Counted from the first letter of the stretch, positions 44,059 to 52,994 are shown. The stretch is DNA of 63,053 nt from Novosphingobium capsulatum NBRC 12533 (GCF_001598375.1 NZ_BCYV01000024.1:1-63053), one strand, 5' to 3'. Numbers and translations: made by a program. The notes: generated by a model not told the origin, from the sequence alone.

Positions 44059-44697
44059 CTAGAGCAGGCCGTGGGCCAGGAGATCGGCTTCGAGGGCAGT
44101 CGCACCTTGCGCAAAGTGGTGCGTGTGCCAGCCTAGCGCGCGGGCCGTGGCGATGTTGGCGGCATTGTCGTCGATGAACAGCATGGTTTCGGGGGCCTGG
44201 CCGAATCGGCGTGCCGCCAGCTCGAAAATTGCCGGATCGGGCTTGATCAGCCGTTCCGCCCCCGACACGACGATATCGCGGCAGTGATCGAGGATGGGGA
44301 AAGTCGGGCGGAACTGCGCCCAGGCGTCCACGCCGAAATTGGTGATCGCATATTGCGGAACGCCGCGCGCGGCCAGGCGGCGCACCAGATCGTGCGTGCC
44401 GGCCACCGGGCCGGGGATGCTTTCCAGCCAGTGACTGGCATAGCGGGCGATCAGCGTGGCATGCTGGGGAAATTCGGCACTGCGCGCGGCGACCATGGTG
44501 GACCAGGGCACGCCGGCATCGTGCTGCCCGTGCCATTCCTCGCTCACCACCTCGGCTACGAATCGGGCGCGCTCGGCCGGATCGGGAATGGCATCGCGAT
44601 AGAGCAGCGCCAGATCCCATTCCACCAGCACGCGGCCCACGTCCCACACCACGATGGTCGGCCGGCTGATGACAGACTGATTCGGGGCTTGCGGCAT
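44059..44697 (-). CDS. HAD-family hydrolase
   Basis: A 212-residue haloacid-dehalogenase-like phosphatase of subfamily IA. The nucleophile Asp is in VVWDVGRVLVEWD, the Thr/Ser motif is in YAITNFGVDAW, and the Lys is in ERLIKPDPAIF. The acidic pair is in MLFIDDNAANIATARALGW. An alpha-helical cap fills about 35-110 (WHGQHDAGVPW). ATG 44697 was chosen by family length; upstream frame extends 32 codons. It resembles YihX-type sugar phosphatases or haloacid dehalogenases. Confidence 0.87.
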   Translation of the reverse strand: MPQAPNQSVISRPTIVVWDVGRVLVEWDLALLYRDAIPDPAERARFVAEVVSEEWHGQHDAGVPWSTMVAARSAEFPQHATLIARYASHWLESIPGPVAGTHDLVRRLAARGVPQYAITNFGVDAWAQFRPTFPILDHCRDIVVSGAERLIKPDPAIFELAARRFGQAPETMLFIDDNAANIATARALGWHTHHFAQGATALEADLLAHGLL

Positions 44698-44764
44698 CGC
44701 GCGGTTATCCGTGGGGAGGGGGCAGACAGACAGGGGCACAGGCGGGCGGCAGGCACAAACGAAA

Positions 44765-44826
44765 CCAGCCCGCTTCCCGGACCGGGGCCGCAAGCAAGGC
44801 GGTTACCGGGCCGGGAAGCGGGCTGG
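44765..44826 (-). terminator. Stem-loop after rpmJ, possible terminator
   Basis: CCAGCCCGCTTCCCGG (44765-44780) and CCGGGAAGCGGGCTGG (44811-44826) form a perfect 16-base stem with a 30-base loop, 55 bases beyond the rpmJ stop. There is no T-tract, so it could be a transcript-stabilising element instead of a Rho-independent terminator. Confidence 0.5.
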
Positions 44827-44880
44827 CATCAGCGTTCCGTCGTGCCGGCGAGCGGCACAACGTTCACGCACGCCGGGCGA

Positions 44881-45006
44881 TTAGCCCTGGCGCGCCTTGA
44901 AACGACGCTGGGTCTTGTTGATCACGTAGGTCCGGCCACGGCGGCGAATCACGCGGTTGTCCCGGTGACGGTCCTTGAGCGACTTCAGGCTGTTGCGAAT
45001 CTTCAT
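44881..45006 (-). CDS. rpmJ: 50S ribosomal protein L36, zinc-free form
   Basis: 41 residues starting MKIRNSLKSLKDRH and ending RRFKARQG. It has the basic body of L36 but none of the Cys/His of the zinc ribbon, so it is the C-minus (YkgO-like) form that is standard in many alphaproteobacteria. AAGGGAA precedes ATG 45006; the open frame runs 29 codons further upstream but has no ribosome site. It lies alone, not in the spc ribosomal operon, as is common for this form. Confidence 0.95.
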   Translation of the reverse strand: MKIRNSLKSLKDRHRDNRVIRRRGRTYVINKTQRRFKARQG

Positions 45007-45228
45007 GGCTATTCCCTTTGCCCGAATCCGACCCGGGCGCGAAACTGAAGGTGCGCCGTTAGTGGCCCCCCTGTGGAAAGTCAACCGTGGCATGGCATAT
45101 CGCGGTTGTGGGGATAAACCGGTCCGGGCATGGAGGGTTTCGCGCGCCGATGCGTTAAATCATATGGTTCAGCCGCGCGACAGCCGTTTTTCGGCACAGC
45201 TGCGGCCCTGTCGATGGGATTTCCTGCC

Positions 45229-46041
45229 ATGCTCCGCCTTTCGCGCGCGCTCTTGCCGTTGTCTGCCACCGCCACGCTGGCGCCGATCCTGCTCGCCGTG
45301 GCGCCGGCCACTGCGCAGGCGCAAGGCTGGGGCGGCTGGGGTGGTGGCTATGGCCCCGGTTGGGGCGGGTATGGCGGCTTTGACGGCCCGCGCCGGGGAC
45401 CCACGGCGGCCGAACCGTCGAGCCGCATCGACGTGACATCCTATCGCAGTGCCGATGCGCTGGCGCTGCTGGGCAAGGGCAGGATCGTGGTGGCTGGCGT
45501 CGATGCCCCGGCCGATGCGCTGGAACAGGGCGCCGATGAGCCGACGCCTGACAAGCTGCCGGTTTACGAGGCCGCAGTGGTCGATTCGCTGGTGGGCCAT
45601 GGCTATGACACCCAGACGGTGAGTGATGCCGGGCAGATCGCGCAAGTGGCGGTCAGCCACCAGGTGGTGGTGCCTGAAGAGCAGAAGCATTCCCCGGTCA
45701 GCGGCGCGATGAGCACGACGGTGAGCAACTACGGCTCCGCCGTTTCGCTGGGCGTGGCTCTCGACTTTACCAAGCCGGCCAAGGCGATCGTGGCCACGCG
45801 CATGGACGTGCGCATCCGTGACAAGGCCAGCGGCCGCGTGCTGTGGGAAGGCCATGCCGAAGGGATGGCGCGCGAAGGCGAGGGCGGGCTGGACGACGGC
45901 AAGATGGCCGCACGCCTGGCCAAGGCGCTGTTTGCCCGCTTCCCCGAAGGCCAGGTGGTGGTGGCCGATGCCGCCGCGCCCGGTAATGGCGCCGCTGGCC
46001 TGGCGCCCGCCGGCGCTACCCCGGCTGAGGGCACCCCCTGA
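45229..46041 (+). CDS. DUF4136 exported protein with Gly/Trp/Tyr-rich segment
   Basis: 270 residues. A signal peptide (MLRLSRALLPLSATATL, cleavage near TAQAQ at about 31-33) is followed by a GWGGWGGGYGPGW stretch. A DUF4136-like domain then begins at IDVTSYRSAD, with KLPVYEAAVVDSLVGHGYD, a paired strand MDVRIRDKASGRVLWEGHAEG and a C-terminal helix RLAKALFARFPEGQ. Start ATG 45229 chosen by signal-peptide geometry; ATG 45214 is possible. It is probably a periplasmic or outer-membrane protein. A second DUF4136 gene follows 109 bases later. Confidence 0.75.
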   Translation: MLRLSRALLPLSATATLAPILLAVAPATAQAQGWGGWGGGYGPGWGGYGGFDGPRRGPTAAEPSSRIDVTSYRSADALALLGKGRIVVAGVDAPADALEQGADEPTPDKLPVYEAAVVDSLVGHGYDTQTVSDAGQIAQVAVSHQVVVPEEQKHSPVSGAMSTTVSNYGSAVSLGVALDFTKPAKAIVATRMDVRIRDKASGRVLWEGHAEGMAREGEGGLDDGKMAARLAKALFARFPEGQVVVADAAAPGNGAAGLAPAGATPAEGTP

Positions 46042-46150
46042 ACTGCGCCATGATCTGCCCTGGCCGCCCTTGAGCAGGCCCGGTGCCATGCCTATCTCTC
46101 GAGCGGAACGATCCGCACCGAGCGGGCGCCTGAGGAAGGATGCAAAGGGT

Positions 46151-46741
46151 ATGCGTAGGCTGGCTTTTGTGATGCTGATGGCCGCACCGCTGCCTGCCCT
46201 GGCAGCGCCGGTGCAGGTCACCCGCTTTACCACGCCCGAGATTACCGCCCGCCAAGGCCATGATGCCGTGACCGTGGTATCGGTTGGCGGTGGGCCGACG
46301 GCCGATCCGCAAAGCCTTGCTGACCAGCCCTGGCTGATGGCCGTGCAACGCGAAGTGGCGGGCCTGGGCTTTGGTGCTGCAACGCCCGGCGCTGCCGATA
46401 TCGTGGCCGAAGTGCAGGTTTCGCGCGAGGCGCAGGTGCGTGGCGGCGGCAATGGCCCGGTCAGCCTGGGGCTGGGTGGCTCTACCGGCGGCTGGCACAG
46501 CGGGGTTGGCCTGGGGCTGGGGTTCAACATCGGCGGCGGCCCGCGCCGCGTCGATGCCACGTTCCTGCGCGTGGTGCTGCGCGATCGCGTCAGTGGCCAG
46601 CCGCTATGGGAAGGGCGCGCCGAAAACGCCGAAAAGACCGGCTCTGCCGCTGCATCGGCCGATGTTTTGGCGCCGCGCATGGCCCATGCGCTGTTTGCGG
46701 GCTTTCCCGGCAAGTCGGGTGACACTATCTCGGTCAAATGA
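46151..46741 (+). CDS. Second DUF4136 exported protein
   Basis: 196 residues with a short signal peptide (MRRLAFVMLMAAPLPALA). The mature part starts VQVTRFTTPE and has ADIVAEVQVSREAQ, a Gly-rich segment (GLGGSTGGWHSGVGLGLGFNIGGG) and the paired strand FLRVVLRDRVSGQPLWEGRAE, followed by MAHALFAGFPGKSG. The L-W-E-G-x-A-E and A-L-F-A-x-F-P features align with the preceding protein, so the two are tandem paralogues. AAAGGG and GGAAGGA are upstream of ATG 46151. Its stop overlaps the M14 peptidase start (ATGA). Confidence 0.8.
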   Translation: MRRLAFVMLMAAPLPALAAPVQVTRFTTPEITARQGHDAVTVVSVGGGPTADPQSLADQPWLMAVQREVAGLGFGAATPGAADIVAEVQVSREAQVRGGGNGPVSLGLGGSTGGWHSGVGLGLGFNIGGGPRRVDATFLRVVLRDRVSGQPLWEGRAENAEKTGSAAASADVLAPRMAHALFAGFPGKSGDTISVK

Positions 46742-47898
46742 CGCAAGAAAATTCAGCCCCCGCCCCGATTCTAGTCAACGCCGCGTTCGATGCCGGCAAT
46801 ATCGAGGTGCTGGCCGTCGATGGCGCCCGCGCCACACTGGCCATCCGCCGCGACAACCAGTCCGAATTTGCCCAGTGGTTTTATTTCCGCGTCAGCGGCG
46901 TGGCCGGGCGCGAGCTGGACCTGGCGATTACCGGGCTTAACACCTCGGCCTATCCCGATGGCTGGCCCGGCTATTCCGCCTGCGTTTCCGAAGACCGCCA
47001 GGAATGGACGCGCGCGGCATCCGATTTCGACCGTGGTCGCGATGGCGGCACTCTGCATATCCGCCATCGCCCGGTGGGCGACCAGGTGTGGTTCGCCTAT
47101 TTCGCGCCCTATTCACTGGAACGCCACAACGACCTAGTGAGCGAGGCTGCCGCCAGCCCGGGCGTGTCGCACCAGGTGCTGGGCCTGTCGCTCGACGGGC
47201 GGGCGATCGATTGCCTGACGCTGGGCACCGGTCCACGCCAGGTGTGGCTCTATGCCCGGCAGCATCCGGGCGAAACCATGGCGGAATGGTGGATGGAAGG
47301 GGCGCTGGAAATGCTCACCGATCCGGCCGACCCGCATGGCCGCGCGCTGCGCCAGGCCTGCACGTTCCACATCGTGCCCAATTGCAACCCCGATGGCAGC
47401 GCGCGCGGACACCTGCGCACCAATGCCATCGGCGTAAACCTCAACCGCGAATGGCACGAGCCGACCGCCGAGCGCGCGCCGGAAGTCCTGGCGATTCGCA
47501 ACGCGATGGACGCCACCGGGGTGGACTTTGCCATGGACGTGCATGGTGACGAGGCGATCCCGGCGGTGTTCCTGGCCGGTTTTGAAGGCATTCCCGGCCT
47601 CATGCCCGCGCAGCTCGACGGATACCGGCGCTATCGCGCGATTCTCGATCGGCGCAGTCCCGATTTCCAGGTGCGCCGTGGCTATCCCGAAGCCCGGCCG
47701 GGGCAGGGCAACCTGGCGATGTCCACCAACCAGGTGGCGCAGCGCTTTGGCTGCGTGGCGATGACGCTGGAAATGCCGTTCAAGGACAATGCCGATCTGC
47801 CCGATCCGGTCTATGGCTGGAGCGCGGAACGCAGCAAGCTGCTGGCCCGCGAATGCCTGGCTTCGCTGTGGGAATGGCTGCAACCGCAAGAGGGTTAA
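46738..47898 (+). CDS. M14-family zinc carboxypeptidase (cytosolic CCP-like)
   Basis: A 386-residue metallocarboxypeptidase. An N-terminal beta-sandwich domain (about 1-130: FAQWFYFRVSG, WFAYFAPYSLERH) precedes the peptidase domain. Zinc ligands are His176 and Glu179 in ARQHPGETM and His269 in AMDVHGDE; the catalytic Glu345 is in AMTLEMPFKDN. NPDGSARGHLRTNAIGVNLNREW carries the substrate-binding Asn/Arg. This layout matches the CCP subfamily related to eukaryotic Nna1, which removes acidic C-terminal residues; the bacterial substrate is unknown. No signal peptide is seen. Confidence 0.92.
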   Translation: MTQENSAPAPILVNAAFDAGNIEVLAVDGARATLAIRRDNQSEFAQWFYFRVSGVAGRELDLAITGLNTSAYPDGWPGYSACVSEDRQEWTRAASDFDRGRDGGTLHIRHRPVGDQVWFAYFAPYSLERHNDLVSEAAASPGVSHQVLGLSLDGRAIDCLTLGTGPRQVWLYARQHPGETMAEWWMEGALEMLTDPADPHGRALRQACTFHIVPNCNPDGSARGHLRTNAIGVNLNREWHEPTAERAPEVLAIRNAMDATGVDFAMDVHGDEAIPAVFLAGFEGIPGLMPAQLDGYRRYRAILDRRSPDFQVRRGYPEARPGQGNLAMSTNQVAQRFGCVAMTLEMPFKDNADLPDPVYGWSAERSKLLARECLASLWEWLQPQEG

Positions 47899-47921
47899 GC
47901 GCGGATAGGTGCCTTCGGTTG

Positions 47922-47946
47922 GAGGGCGGGCAAGCCCGCCCTCTTT
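47922..47946 (+). terminator. Stem-loop terminator after the M14 peptidase
   Basis: GAGGGCGGGC (47922-47931) pairs with GCCCGCCCTC (47934-47943), followed by TTTA. The T-tract is short, so termination may be partial. Confidence 0.7.
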
Positions 47947-47981
47947 ACGGCGCGTTAATTCCTTTGGCGCCATGACAGGGC

Positions 47982-48161
47982 ATGGACCGCATCCTGCCCC
48001 TTTCCGCCCCCATGCGCCACGTTGGGCCTCTGGCCAGCCGCATGCTGCACGGCCGGGGAATCGCCACGTTGCCGGGCCGCGCCGGGCACGTGCTGGCCAG
48101 CGTGCCGGTCCTGGCCTGCGCCGCCGCGCTGATCTGCGCCGGCCGCGCGCTGCCGTTCTGA
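47982..48161 (+). CDS. Possible 59-residue single-pass membrane peptide
   Basis: An ORF in the gap between the M14 peptidase and the GGDEF-EAL gene. It encodes a basic N-terminal half (MDRILPLSAPMRHV, RMLHGRG) and a hydrophobic C-terminus (VLASVPVLACAAALICAG), ending ALPF. ACAGGG lies just upstream of ATG 47982. It has the shape of a small membrane protein, but there is no homology evidence. It could be a random ORF in GC-rich DNA. The rest of this 310-base gap holds only the hairpin at 47922. Confidence 0.35.
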   Translation: MDRILPLSAPMRHVGPLASRMLHGRGIATLPGRAGHVLASVPVLACAAALICAGRALPF

Positions 48162-48208
48162 AGCAGACTTCCCCGCATTATTGCTGAGCACCGGGACGGC
48201 GCTGCCCC

Positions 48209-50215
48209 TCAGGCTGCGCCGCGCTGGCGTTGGCGTGCGCCCCAGGGGCGCTGCCGTTCCCATTCCGTGCAAAGCGCAAGCAGCGCATCGAGCGTCAGCG
48301 GCTTGCTGAACAGATAGCCCTGTGCGTGCTTGCAGCCGGCCTCCTGCAGCATGCGCCACTGGCTGGGCGTTTCCACGCCTTCGGCCACGCAACTCAGCCC
48401 AATGGTGTGGCAGAAGGTGATCACGGCGCGCGCGATGGTATCGCCATCGGTCCCGTCGAGCCCGGCGACGAAGCTGCGATCGATCTTGACCTTGTCGAGC
48501 GGCAGGCGCTGGACATAGCCGAGGCTGGAATAGCCGGTGCCGAAATCATCGAGTGCCACGTGGACGCCGATGTCGCGAAAGGCCTGCAAGGCCTGGGCCG
48601 CGGTTTCGGCATTGGCCATGACCGCGGTTTCGGTCACTTCCAGCCAGATGCGGCCCGGATCGATCCCGGTCCGCTCGATCTCGCGGCGGATGAAGGCGAG
48701 CGTGGTCGCCGAGGTCAGGTCGCAGGCGGAGATATTGAACGATACCGCGACATCGTCGGGCAGGTGCTGCGCGGCCTTGAGGCCCTTGCGGATCACCGCG
48801 CGGGTAATGCTGTGGATCGCGGTGGAGCGTTCGGCCACGGCAATGAAATCGGCGGCGGAAACCTCGCCCAGCACGGGGCTGGTCCAGCGCACCAGAACTT
48901 CCACCGCGCTCAGCTGGCCGCTTGCCAGTTCGATGATCGGCTGGAACACGATCGTCAGTTCGTCTTCCAGCGTGCTGCCCTGCAGCGCCACTTCGATCGC
49001 GCGATCGGCCCGCACGGCGGTTTCCAGCGCGGCGCTGAACACGCAGACGCCACCACCTTCGACATGCTTGGCATGATACAGCGCATAGTCGGCGCGATCG
49101 AACAGGTCGTCTGCCCCGGTGCCGGCCTGCGGGCAATGCGCCACGCCGAGCGATGCGCCGACATGGAGCACGATTTCCCCCACCTGCAATGGCGCGCGAA
49201 TCTGCTGCAGCAAGCGCTCGCAGGTGCGCGTAAAGCCGGATACGTCCGGGTCGATCAGCCCGAATTCGTCACCACCCAGGCGATAGACCTGGGCCGATGG
49301 GCCGGCGGCATGGCGCAGGCGCGCGCCGATTTCTGCCAGCAGGCGATCGCCCACGTGATGGCCATAGGTATCGTTGATCGGCTTGAAGCGATCGAGATCG
49401 AGCACACCCACGGCAAACGGCATGCCGGCGTGGGTGGTGGTCCAGGCTTCGAGATCGGCATGGAAGCGGCGGCGGTTGGCCAGGCCGGTGAGTGCGTCTG
49501 TCAGGGCGAGGCGGCGGTTTTCCTCGTTCAGGCGCTGCAGTTCGGCGTGCTGCGCGGTGAGCAGCGTGCCGGCGCGGACCTGGCCTTCGAAATGGGCAAA
49601 GCTGTTGAATAGCACGCGCAGCAGTACGGCCAGGACCAGCGCCACGTTGATGCCGATCGTCACGAAGATCAGCTGCTGGCGCGCCAGGCACATGATGATG
49701 AATGCCGGCAGCACGGTGAGCGCCACCAGCAGCGCGGCCTGGGGCAGCACGATCAGGCAGAAGATGCAGCCGATCACCGTGGTGGAGATATAGAGCCCCA
49801 CGTGCGCCTGCTCGAACGGGCCGCCATAGGGCGCCAGCGCCAGGGACCAGCCGACATAGGCAAGCGCCACCGGGCCAGATACGGCGGTGATCGCGCGCAA
49901 CTGCCGCCGCGCCTGTTCCGCAGTGGGCACGCCCTTGCGGGCCTGGCGCAGCCAGTGGATCATGCGGAAGAAGGTGATGGCAAACAGCACGGCGGGCACG
50001 CTGATCGTCAGGACCGCCGGTGCCTGGTGGCGGTGGGTGATCGCCACGGCCAGCGAATTGATCAGCAGCAGGCCATAGAGCAGCGGCACCTGGCGTTGCA
50101 GGTTCACCGCCTGCGACACGGCCAGCGCGGGATCATCCCCGATTTCGGCGAACCAGCGAAATGGACGCGACGCGCGCAACAGCATTCTCCCCCAGTCGGT
50201 CGAATTCCTTCGCAA
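48209..50215 (-). CDS. Membrane GGDEF-EAL cyclic-di-GMP protein
   Basis: A 668-residue bifunctional protein. The N-terminal region (about 40-205) has six or more membrane helices, MASE-like. The GGDEF domain (about 240-390) has LTDALTGLANRRRFHADL and an intact RLGGDEFG, so diguanylate cyclase activity is plausible. The EAL domain (about 415-655) has EVLVRWTSP in place of EALVRW, with FNISACDL, WLEVTETAVM, ALDDFGTGYSSLGY, DKVKIDRSFV and AEGVET all present, so phosphodiesterase catalysis is likely intact. It turns over c-di-GMP in response to an unknown membrane signal. Confidence 0.93.
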   Translation of the reverse strand: MRRNSTDWGRMLLRASRPFRWFAEIGDDPALAVSQAVNLQRQVPLLYGLLLINSLAVAITHRHQAPAVLTISVPAVLFAITFFRMIHWLRQARKGVPTAEQARRQLRAITAVSGPVALAYVGWSLALAPYGGPFEQAHVGLYISTTVIGCIFCLIVLPQAALLVALTVLPAFIIMCLARQQLIFVTIGINVALVLAVLLRVLFNSFAHFEGQVRAGTLLTAQHAELQRLNEENRRLALTDALTGLANRRRFHADLEAWTTTHAGMPFAVGVLDLDRFKPINDTYGHHVGDRLLAEIGARLRHAAGPSAQVYRLGGDEFGLIDPDVSGFTRTCERLLQQIRAPLQVGEIVLHVGASLGVAHCPQAGTGADDLFDRADYALYHAKHVEGGGVCVFSAALETAVRADRAIEVALQGSTLEDELTIVFQPIIELASGQLSAVEVLVRWTSPVLGEVSAADFIAVAERSTAIHSITRAVIRKGLKAAQHLPDDVAVSFNISACDLTSATTLAFIRREIERTGIDPGRIWLEVTETAVMANAETAAQALQAFRDIGVHVALDDFGTGYSSLGYVQRLPLDKVKIDRSFVAGLDGTDGDTIARAVITFCHTIGLSCVAEGVETPSQWRMLQEAGCKHAQGYLFSKPLTLDALLALCTEWERQRPWGARQRQRGAA

Positions 50216-50395
50216 ACCAGGATTATGCCTGCAAAAACATGAAAAGAATCATACCGCCCGGACGGTGATCCCCGCGCGGCACGTGGGTGCCTGCCGCCGC
50301 CGCAGCGGGCGTGGCGCAGGCCAATGGCGCGCAGACGCACCAAGGCAGCCGGCAATCATGCCAGCTGAAAAGAATATTCTGCGATTTCAGAAGAT

Positions 50396-50469
50396 TGGAT
50401 GCCCCGCGAGGATTCGAACCTCGATTGACGGAGTCAGAGTCCGTAGTCTTACCTTTAGACGACGGGGCA
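50396..50469 (-). tRNA. tRNA-Gln (CTG anticodon)
   Basis: On the minus strand a full cloverleaf folds. The acceptor TGCCCCG pairs with CGGGGCA, followed by T and an encoded CCA. The anticodon stem ACGGA/TCCGT encloses loop CTCTGAC with anticodon CTG. The T-arm contains GGTTCGAATCC. 74 bases including CCA. Confidence 0.95.
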
Positions 50470-50698
50470 TCGGGAGGCGCCCCTCTAGTCGGGCCGTTTC
50501 AGAGCGTCAACCCGTTTTTTCGCCTCTGCATCAGGGTGCGATCGCGCCGGTTGATCGCGCCGGCGCCAGGGCTGGCGTGGCCTCGCCGGGGCGCTTGCCG
50601 GGGGCGAACCTTGCCGCGCGGGCGCCATGACGCTACGGTGACAGGCAAGTACCCGACCGGCACCGATGCCGGCGGGAAAACATAAGCGAATTTGTATC

Positions 50699-52162
50699 AT
50701 GGCGGAATCCACTCCGCCGGCCAGGGGACGAGGGCCGCGATCCGGCGGAAGGAACAGGCAGCGAGGGCCGCGCAAGGCCGCACCCGCGCCCGATGCCGCC
50801 GGACAGCCGCCCGCCGCCACGCCGGCCGGCCATAGCGCAGCGCAAGGCGCCGCACCGACAAAGGGCAAGGCCAAGGGCAACGGCCGCGCGAGAGGCCGGG
50901 GCCGCACTGGGGCGCGCCGGGGCAGGCCGGCGCCGGCCGCCGTTGCCACGCCCCTTGCCGCATCCCCCGCTCCCGGCGCTGCAGCAGTGCCGCAATCCGG
51001 CATGGCACAGCCAGATCCTGTGGCGGCGCCATCGGCTGTCACCGCCGGGCGAGAGGTGCTGCCCGAAGCGCTGTTTGCCGCTGACGAGGCCGTGGGCCAG
51101 GGCGGGGCGCGCGCCTGGCACAAGCCGGTGCCGTTTCATCGCCAGGCCTATGCCGCGATCGATCTTGGCACCAACAATTGCCGCCTGCTCATCGCACGGC
51201 CGGCCGGTGGGCATTTCGTGGTGATCGATGCCTTCAGCCGCGTTGTGCGCCTGGGCGAAGGGCTGGCCCAGTCTGGCCGCCTGTCCGACGCGGCAATGGA
51301 CCGCGCGCTAGCCGCGTTGCATGTCTGCGCGGAAAAGCTGCGCAAGCGCAATGTCCACCTGGCCCGCTCGGTCGCCACCGAAGCCTGCCGCCGCGCCAGC
51401 AACGGCGCCGAATTCATCGAGCGGGTGCACCGTGAAACCGGTATCCGCCTCAACATCATCACCGCGCAGGAAGAGGCGCGGCTGGCCGTGCTCGGCTGCC
51501 ATATCCTGCTCGAACATGGCGATGGGCCGGCCATGATCTTTGACATCGGCGGCGGATCGACCGAGATGGTGCTGGTCGATCCGGCCGATCCGGTGCCGCG
51601 TATCCTCGATTGGCAAAGCGTGCCGTGGGGCGTGGTCTCGCTCACCGAAGGGGTGGGGCCGATCGCCGATAGCCCGGCCGCGCGCGCCGCCGCCTATGCC
51701 GACATGCGCGCACGCGTCGCCGATGGCTTTGCCCCGTTCATCGAGCGTATCGCGCCCACCCGCGCACACGCTTTGGCCGAAGGGGCGATTCGCCTGCTCG
51801 GCACCAGCGGCACGGTGACCACGCTGGCCAGCCTCCACCTGGGTCTGCCGCAATATGATCGGCGTGCGGTCGATGGGCTGATCGTGCCGACCACGGCGAT
51901 GCGCGGCATCAGCCAGCGCCTGGCGCATCTCTCGCCGGCCGAGCGGATCGCTGTGCCGTGCATCGGGCGCGAGCGGTCTGATCTGGTGGTGGCGGGCTGC
52001 GCCATCCTGGAAACCATTTTCGATATCTGGCCGGCCGATCGGCTGGGCATTGCCGATCGCGGCATCCGCGAAGGCATCCTGCGCTCCCTCATGGCCACTG
52101 GCGGCGATGCCGTGCGCAGCCGCGAGGCGCTGCGCCAACTCAATAGTGGAGCAACCCCATGA
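50699..52162 (+). CDS. Ppx/GppA exopolyphosphatase-family protein with basic N-terminal extension
   Basis: 487 residues. The first 125 or so residues are low-complexity and rich in Arg, Gly, Ala and Pro (ARGRGRTGARRGRPA), probably disordered. The Ppx/GppA ASKHA-type domain follows: AAIDLGTNNCRLLIARP, FSRVVRLGEGLAQSGRL, the EEARL stretch in NIITAQEEARLAV, FDIGGGSTEMVL and LGTSGTVTTLASLHLG. The enzyme hydrolyses polyphosphate or pppGpp. Start ATG 50699 is a choice; ATG 50666 is also possible and neither has a strong ribosome site. It overlaps rlmE by 4 bases, a common alphaproteobacterial pairing. Confidence 0.9.
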   Translation: MAESTPPARGRGPRSGGRNRQRGPRKAAPAPDAAGQPPAATPAGHSAAQGAAPTKGKAKGNGRARGRGRTGARRGRPAPAAVATPLAASPAPGAAAVPQSGMAQPDPVAAPSAVTAGREVLPEALFAADEAVGQGGARAWHKPVPFHRQAYAAIDLGTNNCRLLIARPAGGHFVVIDAFSRVVRLGEGLAQSGRLSDAAMDRALAALHVCAEKLRKRNVHLARSVATEACRRASNGAEFIERVHRETGIRLNIITAQEEARLAVLGCHILLEHGDGPAMIFDIGGGSTEMVLVDPADPVPRILDWQSVPWGVVSLTEGVGPIADSPAARAAAYADMRARVADGFAPFIERIAPTRAHALAEGAIRLLGTSGTVTTLASLHLGLPQYDRRAVDGLIVPTTAMRGISQRLAHLSPAERIAVPCIGRERSDLVVAGCAILETIFDIWPADRLGIADRGIREGILRSLMATGGDAVRSREALRQLNSGATP

Positions 52163-52869
52163 GCCGTTCCGGCAAGGATCCGCACGAACGCCTGAAAACC
52201 GCCAAGAAGCGCACGGCGTCTTCGGCGCGCTGGCTCTCGCGCCAGATCAACGATCCCTACGTCAAGCAGGCCCGCGCAGAAGGCTGGCGCAGCCGCGCGG
52301 CGTTCAAGCTGATCGAGCTGGACGAGCGCTTTGCCCTGCTCAAGGGGCGGCAGCGCGTGGTCGACCTCGGCATCGCACCGGGCGGCTGGAGCCAGGTGGT
52401 GCGCAAGAAGGCACCGGCCGCGCGCGTGGTCGGGATCGACCTTTTGCCGACCGAGCCGATCGATGGCGTGACCATATTCGAGATGGACTTCATGGCCGAT
52501 GAAGCCCCTGCCGCGCTGGAAGGCGCGCTCGACGGCCCGCCCGATCTCGTGCTGTCGGACATGGCCGCCAACACCGTGGGCCACAAGCAGACCGACCACC
52601 TGCGCACCATGGGCCTGGTGGAGACGGCAGTGGATTTCGCCATCAACACCCTGGCCCCGGGCGGCGCCTTCGTCGCCAAGGTCTTTGCCGGCGGCACCGA
52701 CGGCGACCTGCTCACTATCCTCAAGCGCAATTTCACCACGGTGAAGCACGCCAAGCCGCCGGCCAGCCGCAAGGACTCCTCGGAATGGTACGTGATCGCC
52801 CAAGGCTTCAAGGGCCGCGCCGCCACGAGCAACCCTGCGGATGATCCGTCGGGCGAACAGGACGCCTGA
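52159..52869 (+). CDS. rlmE: 23S rRNA 2'-O-ribose methyltransferase RlmE (FtsJ)
   Basis: Methylates U2552 of 23S rRNA using SAM, needed for late 50S assembly. 236 residues. The K-D-K-E tetrad is Lys50 (SRAAFKLIEL), Asp134 (LVLSDMAAN), Lys174 (GGAFVAKVF) and Glu209 (SSEWYVIA). The SAM site is VVDLGIAPGGWSQ at 67-79. ATG overlaps the ppx stop (ATGA), so translation is coupled. Confidence 0.96.
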   Translation: MSRSGKDPHERLKTAKKRTASSARWLSRQINDPYVKQARAEGWRSRAAFKLIELDERFALLKGRQRVVDLGIAPGGWSQVVRKKAPAARVVGIDLLPTEPIDGVTIFEMDFMADEAPAALEGALDGPPDLVLSDMAANTVGHKQTDHLRTMGLVETAVDFAINTLAPGGAFVAKVFAGGTDGDLLTILKRNFTTVKHAKPPASRKDSSEWYVIAQGFKGRAATSNPADDPSGEQDA

Positions 52870-52994
52870 TCCTGATGCGCGTGCATGGCCGGGGATAATC
52901 CCCGGTCGTGCAAAGAATCCCGTTGCGATGCGCGCCACTCTCGGCTAACCGCCCGTCTCCCACCCGCGGCCCCACCCGGCGCCGCGCGACGAGA

